From contig NC_049984.1 in the NCBI RefSeq assembly GCF_000003815.2, forward strand, positions 7,721,446 through 7,785,445: 64,000 nucleotides of DNA, written 5' to 3'. The stretch's first letter is position 1, and every line of letters starts with the position of its first letter. Below, in pieces: positions 1 through 13,300 of the stretch. The notes beneath the pieces were generated by a model that saw only the letters and a list, made by a program, of their open reading frames with translations, did no database searches and was not told the DNA's origin. This DNA comes from Branchiostoma floridae (taxonomy: Eukaryota; Chordata; Leptocardii; Amphioxiformes; Branchiostomatidae). Position numbers and translations under genes: made by a program.

Positions 1-1265
1 TATAGTCATCACCCAACAATTAGGCTAAACCAAGTGTGACGATGTCAAAAGTGATCTCACATAAAACATATCGGACAATATTCTGGGAATTAAGTTTTGT
101 GGCAAAATCATTTAACTTAACTGACCATTAAGTTAGCGGCACAAATGTGAAATGTCAAGACAGTCAAGGGATCCATTATCTATCATTTAAATACTGTATC
201 AGAATAATTTATTAGAGCATCAGAACAAGACTGTGAAAAATTACACGACGTGAATTTATATCATATGCCTCAATTGTTAGCCAATACGCATTGCACACAA
301 GAAATTTGACTCAAGTACACAAGCCAACAAATTACAATGCACATGTAACTGTAATCCATAATTCTGTCTTCAGTCAAAACCAACAGTTTGTGATTGAAAC
401 AATTATCGTGTCGAGTAATAAAATGCGAATGTCGCCACTATTAACAGGCATGACGAATCAATTCACAGCTGAAAAGTGTGCACTTGAACGTCTTCAATGA
501 TTTCAAGATTATTTTTTATAGAAACATGATAATATATGTACAGCCTTCTATATACCTAGTGTATTTTCACATGGCTGCCAGATGCTTCGCTGCTCATTTG
601 AATCTCGTTCCAGTCTTTGAAAACCTTTATGATTCTTGTCAATCAACCAGATTCATGTAGCCAGCTTTAATGCCACAGCAAAATCTTTAGAAAAATCATG
701 TCCCATGTCTTTTGACAACATGATACAACAAAGACATTCAAACCTGACATGACAGTTATAAATTGTATCTTTTATTCTAGTCCTGATATCACGACTGACA
801 TGTACTTTATCGCTAGAAAGCTTTCAAACACACGACATGAAAAATCGCAACATAACTACATTAGCAATTCAGGATCCTGTCTAAATGGGTCCAATGAGAA
901 CATTGGTGTGATACCCTTGGGGGATCAAATTTATCAGTGCACTTCCACAAGTCCTTGCAGTCATGTACATTTGTGTGGCAGCTATGATATGTAAATAAAT
1001 AGTCCTCCTCTGAGGCATTGTACGTGTAGGTGCAGGGCTCGATATTCCTTTTAGTGAATAAGTGCAGTGGTGTGCGTAACCCAAAAAAGGTGCACAGAAC
1101 ACACTTGGGGTGCAAAGTCAACATGAAATAAGGTAGAATGTCAGCAGAACCTAGTTATGTTTTTATTCCAAAGGTTCCAATAAATCAAAATTTTTTACTT
1201 CAGAGTAATACAGGAAAGGTCTCCCATTTTTTTTACTCTTTTGACACATAAATGTAGGTGAAATC

Positions 1266-1498
1266 AGGGCTGTCTCCAGGACCTAACCTAGCCTTTTATG
1301 CTGGGACGGAAGTTTCCTTTTTGGGACGGAAAAAGAATTCACCCCAAATCCTAACTTAATGACATAAAACTGATGAGAATGTATATTCCTAACCTCAAAA
1401 TAACATAACATACTGTGTAGCAACAAAAATTAACAACCTGGGCTCCCAAACAATAACTGAGTGGGATGGGAAAAAAATTCAAAGCTGCAGACAGCCCC
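1266..1498. mobile_element. Short TIR-like (MITE) remnant
   Basis: The left end reads GGGCTGTCTCCAGGAC and the right end GCAGACAGCCC, which is an imperfect inverted repeat. The inside repeats a TGGGACGGA motif near 1302 and 1323. No coding capacity. A decayed non-autonomous DNA transposon is the simplest reading; boundaries are approximate. Confidence 0.35.
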
Positions 1499-2897
1499 GG
1501 GTAAAATACTCTCATCTGCTTCCTCATCATCATCTATGAGTATGAAGACCCCCTGCTTCTTACCCATAATCCTTTGCACTGAGCATCTCCAAATATAATG
1601 GATGGACTTGACATTTGCACAACAGGAATAACCATGATCGCAGTCCCCTCAGATACGCTGCATGATGGATTCTCGTATTTTCCCGCCTAATAAACAAGGA
1701 CGTGCACCTGCAACTCCTCGTGTGCGAATAGCGGGTGCAAATGAAGCTAATTTGTACTCTCAAATGATGGATTATTACAGCGAGTGTTAGCACGAAGGAT
1801 TTGTGTTTCGCCAATTGGTAAGAAAGATTGCTGACTATTAGGCATGGATTCACATGAAATACATGGACTGAACTTAAAAACATAGCAATTTGCCTTTTTT
1901 ATATAGATACAAATGTATAAAGACTACCTATCTATCTATCTACATGAATACATACAATCATACACATACATGTAGGCATGAATAACAATATTACTTTTTC
2001 TTTATGCTATTTTATTTTGTCTGTCATAGAATGGAGTTTACATGGCCAAATGGTGATGGGACATAAAACAACTCCCAACTATATACATCTGTTGAGATTT
2101 ACCTCCTTGCAATTACTGAAAAGGTTTCCACTTTTATGTGGGAAGGTTCTTGAATCTTGGCCAAATAGATGGTGGGCCCCGGTGCATGAAGGAATGCTTC
2201 AAACTAAATGTACGCTTTATCTTAGAATCACACAATTCATCTCACTTGTGGCTTGAAATGATTTGTGTACAATACCAGATCAAAAAACCTCAACCACTCA
2301 ACAAATCTATCAGAAATAAACATTACACTAGTTCACATTATTCAGCTAGTAATGTTAGTTAACACTGAACGACCTTGGCATATCTAGCTGCATGCATTGT
2401 TTATAGCTTGCAGCTGAGGATGCTTTTTCTGTACATTTGTACTTAGTGGCAACGAGTTCCTCTTTACAATAGATTTGATCACTTTGAAATCTTGGGTTGA
2501 TAGATAACTCTGGTACTTGGAAACATAGATATTTCTTCTACTTTTCTGAGCTGGTATCTAGATATTTAGTATTTGGTACATCTACCAGTTTATTAGTCAT
2601 TTTGTGCATTATGCGCAGTGTGGACTTTTTTCTTCTTTCATAGAATTGTTTTGGTTTCTGTGACACTAGCATTTTCCCCGGACAGGAATTCACGAGAGAG
2701 AGGCAAAAGAACACATGTAGCTTAACCATGAACCACGAAAGAGTAATGTGTGGCCCAGCTGCAGGCAAACAGCATTTATATGTACAATCAATACCCTCCC
2801 TGTCATAACTTCTTCATACTAAAGCAATATAAGAACCATCAGTATTCAAGAGACTTCTTCAAATTTACAAGTGCTTTTTTCCGTATGAACAGAGAGA

Positions 2898-3150
2898 GGT
2901 CAAGACAAGGACGAATTCACTTAAACTTTCTCCTCTTCGCTATGTGCAAGAGATGATGTAACATCATTCTACAAATGAGTATTCTTGAATTTTTTGGTTG
3001 CAGTCATTAAATTGAGAAAAGAGAGAAAGGTCAAGACAAGGACGAATTCACTAAAACTTTCTCCTCTTCGCTATGTGCAAGAGATGATGTGACATCATTC
3101 TACAAATGAGTATTCTTGCATTTGTTGGTTGCAGTCATTACCGAAACTGC
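2898..3150. repeat. Tandem duplication, two 131-bp units
   Basis: GGTCAAGACAAGGACGAATT begins at 2898 and again at 3029. The two units match nearly base for base through GGTTGCAGTCATTA, with only a few substitutions, so the duplication is recent. Confidence 0.85.
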
Positions 3151-3193
3151 TAGGGGGCATTGTTGACTGAAGCTACAGTTCCCATATTATTAC

Positions 3194-3381
3194 TGTTCAC
3201 TGGGATTTAATTTCGAGGGAGAAAGGACTTTTCGCGGTGGTTTTAAGTTCGCGGTAACACCGTAGACTGCAGTCTAATACCATAATAGAAAAATGTCCGT
3301 GGTAGATTTAAGTTCGCGGTGAAGTGGTCACCTCAAAAACCGCGAACATTAATCCACCGAGAACGTTTCTGCATTTACAGT
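3194..3381. mobile_element. CGCGGTGG-family MITE copy
   Basis: Contains the family blocks GGGATTTAATTTCG, TTTTCGCGGTGGTTTTAAG, TTCGCGGTGAAGTGG and AACCGCGAAC, and ends in GCATTTACAGTA, as does the complete copy at 52411-52622. The left terminus is eroded. Confidence 0.65.
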
Positions 3382-3916
3382 ATCTTCTGTATGCAGTACA
3401 TGCATTTGTTAAATTCCTTTGGTGGGAAAGACGTTTATCTACATTAAGTAAGTGTCTATTTGTATAAAAGTCACTGTAAGTGGAGGAGAATGTGTGTAAT
3501 CTTTGAAAGGTCAAGTTGCTTTAAAGTTCAGCAACTATCTAAACTACTACAATCCTAGCTTTAAGACTTCTTCTGTATATATCAATAATACAAACAACTT
3601 CGACATTCAGAGGCAATAACCTTAGCAAAAAAAGAAGTTTGCACTTTAAAAATATGAAATACTTAAAGCTGGTATCTCACTCAAGCTGTGACCTTGCTGA
3701 GGCCAAATTATTTCACAGTAGGATCAGAGAATTTCATTGATTAGAAAAAAATAAAACCTTCTCATTTTTATTTTACTCTTTATGTGTTTTGTTGCCTTTT
3801 AGTCATGCTTGTGCATTTGCATGATATTTTCATTATCAAGTCAACAGTTACAAATCCAGCCTAGGTAGAATCGACGATGCCAATGTGCAGTGAGATGCCA
3901 GATTTACTAACCTTTT

Positions 3917-4304
3917 CAGGGTTCTCCCCAGAATTTTTTAGTATAGTGGAGGGGCTGGCAAAAATAACCCGCATCAACGCGCTGCACTTTCATGAAAATG
4001 GGTTCATTTTGCAATGACAGAGGGTGTCAAATACTACAAGTATAATATACTGTTGTTATTCCTTTGTTGTGAAGTGGCAAAACTACTATTGTTTTGATCA
4101 TTGCTCATTCACAAGTTTTTGCAGACAATGCTGACTGGAAAAGTGATGCCACTTGGTACAAAAATCTGTGAATTGTCATTAATCTAAGCAAAACTAACAA
4201 AGAAAATAGGGAAGAAACACACTAAATTTGAAAAATAGTATAGTGGAGCTGGCTGAGAGTATAGTGGAGGGCCTCCCTTATTCCACTCTCTGGGGAGAAC
4301 CCTG
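3917..4304. mobile_element. TIR element (CAGGGTTCTCCCCAGA ends), non-autonomous
   Basis: The left end reads CAGGGTTCTCCCCAGA and the right end is its inverted copy TCTGGGGAGAACCCTG. CCTTTT flanks both ends (3911-3916 and 4305-4310), a likely target-site duplication. The interior has no ORF but repeats TAGTATAGTGGAG near each end. CAGGG ends resemble hAT-type elements, though the visible duplication is 6 rather than 8 bp. Confidence 0.7.
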
Positions 4305-4369
4305 CCTTTTGTTAAATAAATGTGAATAAGGAAAAAATGTCAAGATGTAAGATACCAATACAAACTTAC

Positions 4370-7300
4370 CAGCACAACCTCAAAGTCGCTGGGATAGTCG
4401 CTGGCTGGGTTGTTCCGTGGTACGATCTGCCAGGATGGAACCTCTGCTTCCCGTAACGCTGCCTGGATGAAGTTCTTGCGGGCAGTCGTTGTGAAATAGC
4501 CATTGAAGGTCACGATGTATTCTGTGGATGAGGTAAAGAATACCACATGTTACAAAGGATGTAGTTTCATTATTGTTGCAGTACAAATTTCCCCATATTA
4601 GAGACACAGTATCATTCATTTTCTTGACCCCTACCAACATACCATATATCAATAAGATCCATACACAACTTCTCTAGTTATGCTGTTTGTGCACACACAG
4701 ACACATACATGCGCACACACACACACACATGTGTGTTCACCTACATCCCACCCTCATACACAGAAAAATACTGAAAACATAACCTTCTTGGCAAAGACGA
4801 TTTAAGTAAACAGCTTTTTTCTAGTTCTAACCATTATAAACCACACCTTACGTCTAACTGATTTACTTCCTTTGCAATGTCAAAATGAAATCAAAGTGCT
4901 GGAAAAACTTCAGTCTGATATGTTTCTATCCCCTGAAACATTATGGGCAGATTTACAACAGACTCTTTCAGATCAGCTTTTAAATCTGAGAACTGGCAGA
5001 CTAAACTGTCAGGGGCTATCCTCAAAAATTGTACCCAAACATATTTATCAGGTCTTCTATTTCTAATACAACAGTTTGTATGCTCCAAATATCACAAATA
5101 CTTGCCCTGTCTTTGGTCAAAGGTCAGTTGTAGTTGACTGACTGAAATTCTAACAGGGGCTCAGAAAGACATCCCTACATACCCCATCCTAATGTCCTTG
5201 ACACTAGGTGGACCTAACTGTCAGGAGTAGGAATTGAACCCATGAGTCTAGGTTACATATTTGGTTTAACAAATACTGGTAAGTGAAATTTCTCAGAATT
5301 TCCATACCTTACTACCTGACTATTATATGTATAAACAGTACAATAAACCAATTTCTTTTTCTCACAAGGAACTATTCCACAAAGTTTACATTATAGACTA
5401 CAAAATGTAAATGTTTATGCTGCATACTAGGAGCAACACAGAGTCTTCCCAAGGGGAAACTGTGGTACCAAATGTAGCCACACCTCACAAAGAGGATGTG
5501 ATAGGGGACAAGAGGATTCTGCATCTCTTCAAAATTTGTGAAGTATCAGGAATCACCAGGACTAAATCTGTCGCTACAGAACTAAATCTATTGCTACATG
5601 CTACAACTCAAAGTCATGAAATGCCTTCCTTTCCTTTCAGCTATCCTGTTTCAATGTTAACAACTTCTACAAGAAAATTGCTTTTGCAGTTCCAAGGAAA
5701 CCAGCTAGAGGAAATGTCTTCCTGAGCAACATATGCCCCACGATACAGTACTAGCCTGGGTATCAGTAGCCTATGTATTAGCCTGGTCCCGACCTCCAGT
5801 CGCTGATGTATGTATGTACAGTACTTCCTCAGTTCCTGTCCGTGTGCCTAAAGATACCCATTGCTCATGACGAAAGTCTCACGACTGTATACTGTCGTCA
5901 GTCTGAAGAAGGCCTAAGTGTCTAAGTGTCTTCACTTTTGCTTTGGGTAAGAATATATTATAAATATTAATAATTTTCTTCTGCCATGATATGCCCCAAA
6001 TAATGGCATCATGTAAAGGTCATAATATACATGTAGTAATTGTGATGTATATCAAATGTGACAAACCATCTCAAATGGAGTTTCAATTTGTATATATCAT
6101 GTATTTAATACCATATTTTCCTTAGCTCAGGGTGTTAACACTTACAACACATACATGCAACCATACTATCAAGCAACTTCTCCTCAACAAAGTATAAATT
6201 TATTTTACGAAATGAGCTCATCATTGTACAGAAACTTCATCCCTTTTATCATTACCTCATGTTGTGACATATAATTTGCTATGAATATACCATACATATA
6301 ATGAAGGTGGAATTCCTATCATACTTATGAATTCCTGAGTTGAGATTATGGAATTTTCAAGGCCAGTCATTTCAAAATGACAGGCAATCATACATGTAGT
6401 TTCCTTGAGACCACGATATTAAAAGGGGGAATTAGATTTAATGGCAAAGTTTGTCGTGCACTCACTTTGACTCAAAATTACATGTACGTCAGTCAACTTG
6501 CACACAATTTGCACACAAATTACATTTTCTCACTTCCCAAATCCACTGGGGTGAACAAAAGTAAGAACAAGTCAGAGAAGTTAAAGCAAGTCATCTTGTC
6601 GGCCTGACATGATAAAAAATGCACCAGATCTAATTTAGATTTCAGTAAATGTGGTACTTTTAAGTTTTAGATCAACAATTGCTACCTACTGGCATCTGTG
6701 CTCTTCCACAAGGTAAATATATTCTAGAAAGACAAATAAGCAAGAGAGGTTTTCAGACTAGCAAAAATCTCAGGGTACCAAATAAAGCTGGTAGACACAT
6801 GACCTTGTGACAAGATTTCAGTGAAGTATCTATAGTATTTCTTAATGTTCCATAGCCCAAGACATCACACAAAAAAGATGTTAGTGATCCTTCCCAAATC
6901 CCTTCATCAATCCCAGCTACTGTATCTCCCTCCTTTGGTGGTTGGCTGGCAAGATGTCCATGACTATACTATACTATTTTTAGGTATGGGGCATAATGAT
7001 GCAATACCTGAAAATATCAAAAGGGGGCCCAAAATTGTTACACTTCTTTAGGACCTCAATAATAAAATGGGGGGAAAAAACATACAAGTCCAATGAAAGG
7101 ATCTTGAGTTCTAGGTGCGAACAAACATACGATTGCAAAGCAAGTATCACATTGGACCTGAACCTCTGTCCCAAAGTTAACTATTTTGAAAGATTTTCAT
7201 CTAGTATGATCTACATGGGGTAATAATGTAGTTGTGCTTATTATAGCAGACCACAACATAACCAGATATAGCCTTAAACAGCAATGTCTGTGTTACATTG

Positions 7301-10300
7301 GCAAGCATGATGTCTTTGCTGTTTCAGTCTGAATGACATCAATATTATATTCATGATACAAGAAGCTCATTCTTGCTCATATGCAAATCCATACAATCAC
7401 ATTCAAGAAGTGAGCAAAAATCCTTTGGCCTAAGCCCAACAACAGACTTGTCTGACTCCCAGTCCCAGAGTGACTATGACCTGTGCCAGTATGTCTGTCA
7501 TCAACAAAAAAATAGTTTCCTAAAAGAAGCATTAGTCTCAGACTATACATTTAATGGAAGTCTCATGTTTGACTTTGAGGAGAGCCACAATTCGAAAGGA
7601 ACAATGGAACAATGAAGAGGAATGACAGAGGCAAAAAGGATGGTGACTTTCTGTTCAACCAGAGAAGTTTCCTAAAAACTATATATCTGTACGCATAGAT
7701 CCCAAGCGACAGATTATGCCAGGCGGGAGAAAGCATATACCTACCAGGGTTCTAGCCAGGATTTCATTTTAGCGTAGTGGGAATGGTGTGGAAGGGGGGT
7801 CTTGGCCCTTCTATGGTGAGACTTTGAAAATGTAGAGTTAAAAGTTGGCACTTTGTTAACATCACATGTAAATTGTAGGATTTTCTGGTCAGTTTTAAGG
7901 GTCATATCACCATTTTTCATTGTGCAGACATTGATTAGACATTGTTGAACAAGCAAATGATACCAAAACACCACTACACTAGTTAAAAATTAGCGTAGTG
8001 GCCCTTATTTTAGCGTAGTGGTCACAAATTTGAGCGTAGGGGCCCACTACGCTAAAATGCACTGGCTAGAACCCTGGCCTACTATGGTTACCCGTTTTGG
8101 GCCCCAAACACCCTTGATACCCTAGCATAGTCTAGTCTAGTCCCATATGCGTTTCAAACAAAGAAACACTATTCACAAATACAATCTAATTCTTCCCAAT
8201 CACAGGAGTCTATCCATACATGTCCAACCTGTACCTTACTAGCTTGGGAGACCTTTGACCCAACAATGGACACTGAAGTTCTATAGCCTGGTTGACAGAC
8301 TGTTTTCAGGGGCTATATATAATGCAAGCCAGTTCTCAGGGGACTGTGGTAAAATTTCAAGGGGGTATGGGGACCCTAGAGCCAAGAAGATGCCTGAGTG
8401 TATGCCCTGGAAACAGTCTGGCATCCAGGCTATTACAAATGGTCTATTGACCTCCATGCCGCAAAATGAGAATGATTCATTATTACAGACTGTGAACTTT
8501 TCAAAACACTATTGCATTAGAAACATGTCATTATGATATATACACAAACTCCTCTCTTACAAATACAGTAATACAGTCAGTATGCTACATATTCTTTCAC
8601 ACGACAGAAGAATTTCACCTCAGAACTTACCACTATTCGTATTACTTCTGAAGTCTGGTAATAGTAATAGAGTAGCATCACAATTCCAACCTGCATGCCC
8701 TGGCTTACAAATCAACAGGAATGTGGGAGAAGAGATAGCTGGAAACGTGGAAACTATAACCACACCCAGTAGTATGTGCTACTGTAGTGAACTGTCTGAG
8801 TGGGAGACATGTGTTATTGCTTGTGAGACTGATATCTGATAGGTGCTCCCCTCCCATGAACTCAGGGATGCCATTGGGATGGGAAGGCCCCCCTGCTGCT
8901 AGGGTTCAAGGGTCAAATCCTTCCTATTGCTTCCTAGAGGCACAGCGCAGCATTGGGAGGGACTGTGATTTCTAGGGCTATAGTATTAAGAAATTCACAA
9001 ACTTAATATTTCAGTGAACTATGAGATATTCACATTCATGTTATGTACATACTTACTGTCATTCATGGAAAAATAGAAACAGGGATAAAATCATCAACAA
9101 AAAATCAATAACAATATTCTCTTTTGACATCATCAGAAAAAAATTTAAAATGAGTAACTTCAAGTGACTGAAGGTGGACTTGTAGTGCAATTTTTGTAAC
9201 ATATACATCGCTGGATTTCTTGCCATCCCCATCCTCGTCCTGGCCCCTATATTGTAAAATTAAATCCTGCAGGAGTGTTCCATTTAGGAAGTCTGGCTAT
9301 TACAGAGTGTTAGCTATTGTTCAGATCCAGATGTACAAATGCCATGAGTCACCGCCAACATTACGCAATCCAAGACCCATGGATGTGTGTGTCAGATTTA
9401 TAAATAAAGCAGGGTTAACAATAACCACCTGCAACCTCCTATTAAATTGGCAGAAGAAAAGTTGTGAAAATGTAAATAATTTAAGATTCAGCTTATTAAA
9501 AATTTGGGATGCAGTTCTTTGGGACAGACTGTGAAAGTTTTGCTTGCTTTCCTGTAGTTTTCAGAGAAAAGAAATAGACCAATATGACTGTCTATCACAT
9601 TCAGCAGTTCAACCAATGATAGCATGGCAATTATACTAATAGCATGGCAACGTGTGTGCCTGCTACATGTCAAATATTTGCATTTTCATATTCTTATTTT
9701 GCATTTCCTCATTTTGACGGAGGCATGCAGGGCTATGGGACCAGTCCAATTAACTTGAATTTCACCACACCAGAAACAGCTCTGTAAGGCCATGTCATAG
9801 ACTCATACACTACAAGAAGCAGCACTGATCCACAATCCTTTGCTATTGTGTTCATCACAAAAGCCTGTGAATACAAACTCAAGTAGACATGACATCATCC
9901 ATAGTGGCCATCCAGTGGCACATCTGTTCTTTCAACACAATTCTTCTACTTGTCTTCATTTCCGCCAGCATTTTGCCAACTCTGTGCATATTGCCAACAC
10001 CTGTGCTTGGCTCTCATTCACCACTCTCTCTTTAACTCATATAAATACACACATATAGACATACACCCTTTCCCACAGATGAGTAAGAAACTTAAAGACT
10101 AGGAGAAATAGGATCGATTTTTTAATTTTTGCAAACTTTTTTAACGATCTAGAGGATCATTTCCTCGCTATTAGATTGAGATATTTTTCATGTGATAATT
10201 TGGTCGGAAAGTTATGTTAAAACGTCTTTAAAAAGTGCGATTTGGGGCATCCGAGGGCGAATTCAAATGATATGCATGACGTCATTTTAGAGAGTCGCGT

Positions 10301-13300
10301 TCTTGTAGTAGCTCTACCCCTGTCCGCTGTAATGGCGTCTTGTACTACCGGTCGTGTTAGTACAAAGTCCAGTGGACGTTATTGTGTCGCAGGAGGCCCA
10401 CATGGCGTTAGCTGTAAGAATAGTCAGTCTACCGAGGGGATATCTATGCACAGATTCCCCAAAGTTAAAAATGACAGAACTGCGGCTGACAAATTGAGAG
10501 TCTCAGCGAGCTAGAAAACAGTGTACAAAATTATGTATCAAGTTTGTTCAGAGGCATGGTTCCTTCCGCGACATCTACGGCTCCGCACACTTCGAGCTCC
10601 GCACACTTCGAGCCCTCGTACTTCAACATGAACCTTGAGATTATATTGGGGAGAGCTGTGGGAGGACCAGAAGGATTATCGCAGGAAAAGTTCCAACTAT
10701 TGACACCGCTGGTCTGCCGACTCCCAGTCACGGAACGCGCGCGGAGAAGGGTGAATTCGCCACTGTTTATCACAGCTGCAGGACGTTTATCTGTCACATA
10801 CTAGTAGTAATTCACCCTGTAAATTTACCTTGTATTTCGCTTGTTCTGGTCATAACTGTGTTGCCATTATTGTGAAGTACTTGTACGCTTTGACTCCGAC
10901 ACAAAACAGCACAAATGATTCTTGGATTTTACATCTTTGTCGGCGTCCGGATAGATTTCATAACAAAGTGAACCGCTTATACCGAACTCGTAACAACAAT
11001 GATGCCGACGCTGTCCCAAGATTTTCAAGCACGAAAATTTGCTGACCGTATTCAAAATACGTTGGAAAAATAGTCACTAGATTTTGTCATGAGTATTGTA
11101 GTTTTTGGTCTCCGTAAAACCAAGTTACGAGCGAATCTGGGATTTTTCGTCGTCGACAACAACAACTCTAAGAAAAATGGCCCCAAAAAAGATGGCGGCC
11201 GTGCGCTAAAAACCTCAGAGACTTTTCGAATTTTCTTTCACGGAAACACCAGTCTGTATGTTTTTCCTCGAATCACTAGGAGCTTACGAAATCTGTGTGT
11301 TGTTTAGTGTCTTAGCGGTGGACATGTTGTTGATAGATGAGTTAAAATAGTTTGGTTTTGTATAAAAACTTCTAGCGTAACCTGAGCATGTAAACAAAGG
11401 AAAATATATCGAGGTTGCGGGACCACAAGCATGTACGTACTCGTTACTATGTCATCGATAACTCGTTTTTTTTGCTCGTGTAGCTACAAACTTGGCACTT
11501 TTGTCGCTAGATTTTGCCATGAATATTGTAGCATTTATATGTAGTACTGATATGGTCTCCGTAAAACCTAGTTACGAGTGAATCTTGGATTTTTCGTCGT
11601 CAACAACAAAGAAAAATTCCTCACAAAAAAATGGCGGCCCCGTGCCATGCGCTATTATTTAACCACACTTTTCGAATTTTCTATCACGGAAACACCAGTC
11701 TGTGTGTTTTCCTCGAATCAATAGGAGCTTACAAAATCTGTCTGTTGTGCAGACAAATATGAGACAGAAAGAACAGTCACTCTCAAAATGTTTCACGGAC
11801 TCGTCACAATCTGGAGGCGTTTAGCTAGCTATCGGCCGTGCTCACGACTAGAAATAGTCAGTCTACGACGTACTATCTATCCGATAAAAGCTTACAGGTT
11901 TGTAAACAAACACATACTTTGAGTGGGAATGTATTTTGAATCGCATTTCTTGTGGCAATGAGGTTGCTTCTCATTTTAAATCCTGGCGAACTGTACGTAG
12001 TTAGTTGCTCAGCTGTTGTATATTTGTACGCGACCGAAGCTTTAGTCCCGGTTTCGCTAGCAGACACAAGCTGAGACCGCAAAGAGGCACAAATTTCTGC
12101 GCTTCCGCTAGAAAACATCTTCAAATTAATGTACAGCATGGCCTCCTTACTGAGGATAATGTAAGCTAATGCTATCATTTGTGTATAGAAGAAGCGATGA
12201 CTGTTTGTCCCCGCTTATTCCACACGCTACAATAATGAACTTTCTCCCCGCTTGCGTTACGCACGCTTGGTACGTGCATCAACTTCAAGTGCCTCTAAGA
12301 TATATTTCAGTGGCGTGAATGCGAACGAAATTCTCTTCAAGTGAAGTGAAGTATGTGTTCTTTAGTCGTGCCGAGTTTCGTCAATGAATTATGTTTTCTT
12401 TATAAGATACGGGTCTATCAAATGTATATTATTCCCCTAGTCAACCATACCAGCTAGTAGGGACTAACTAAAATGACGTCACGGCATGTTCCTAATTAGT
12501 TCCAGCAAAGAGCTCAAAGTACACATTTTTATGTCGCTGTTTGAGGGACTTCCGGACGGACAATTGATTTGAAACTTGCATTGACTTTTTCAGAAAAGAT
12601 CAAATTTTTACATTATTGGTAGAAAATGCTACAGACGATTTCATTTCAGTTACACTTTAAATAAACACACAGACACAAACGTGGAAGTATGTATATCTTG
12701 TTGGGGTTCAACTCTAGGAGTACTGGTATCATCATGTATAAACAGACCATACTGTAAATTCAACCTGTTAGGCCACCCCAATTTAATTTCTTGGTTCACG
12801 GATTCGCTCGCTCCTATTTTTTGGAAAAAAAAATAAAAATAAAAATTAACACTCAGCAAATTTTCACCATCATTTTCACCCTCACTTTGGGTACCTACTG
12901 GCTGGCAAAATACACCAGATGATTATGATTATTAATGAAGCCATTCACCAACTTTCTGGTGTAGCAAATTGGCCTTTATATTCAATTATAAGCTCCTTAA
13001 AGTGTGGGTACAGGTACTGTTACTGTACAATAATAGTGTTTTTGTACTTTTTTCAAGCTGAAAACTTTTTTCTTTATGTTTTGGATTAGTCGTTACTTTT
13101 ACCCCAACCATTTTACAATTTTCATTTTTATTTCGCCCTCTCGCTCCATATTTTTTATGAAAAAATCCCTGAACCAAGGAATTAAATTGGTGTGGCCTTA
13201 TGGTGCGGGAAAATTTTGAAATCTAATAACCTCTGAAACGCCATTTTCTGTATTTTGAGTGGCAAATTTTGCAGGTATAGTAGACTCAGCTTGGGTCAAT

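Larger units (their letters stand above)
1..4369. other. Left-edge non-coding stretch, probably MBTPS1 intron 2
   Basis: No coding exon was recognised on either strand. Visible structure: an inverted-repeat element at about 1266-1498, a 131-bp tandem duplication at 2898-3150, a copy of the CGCGGTGG repeat at about 3194-3381 and a TIR element at 3917-4304. Since MBTPS1 exon 2 ends at 4370 with a good donor, the stretch is probably intron. Confidence 0.5.
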
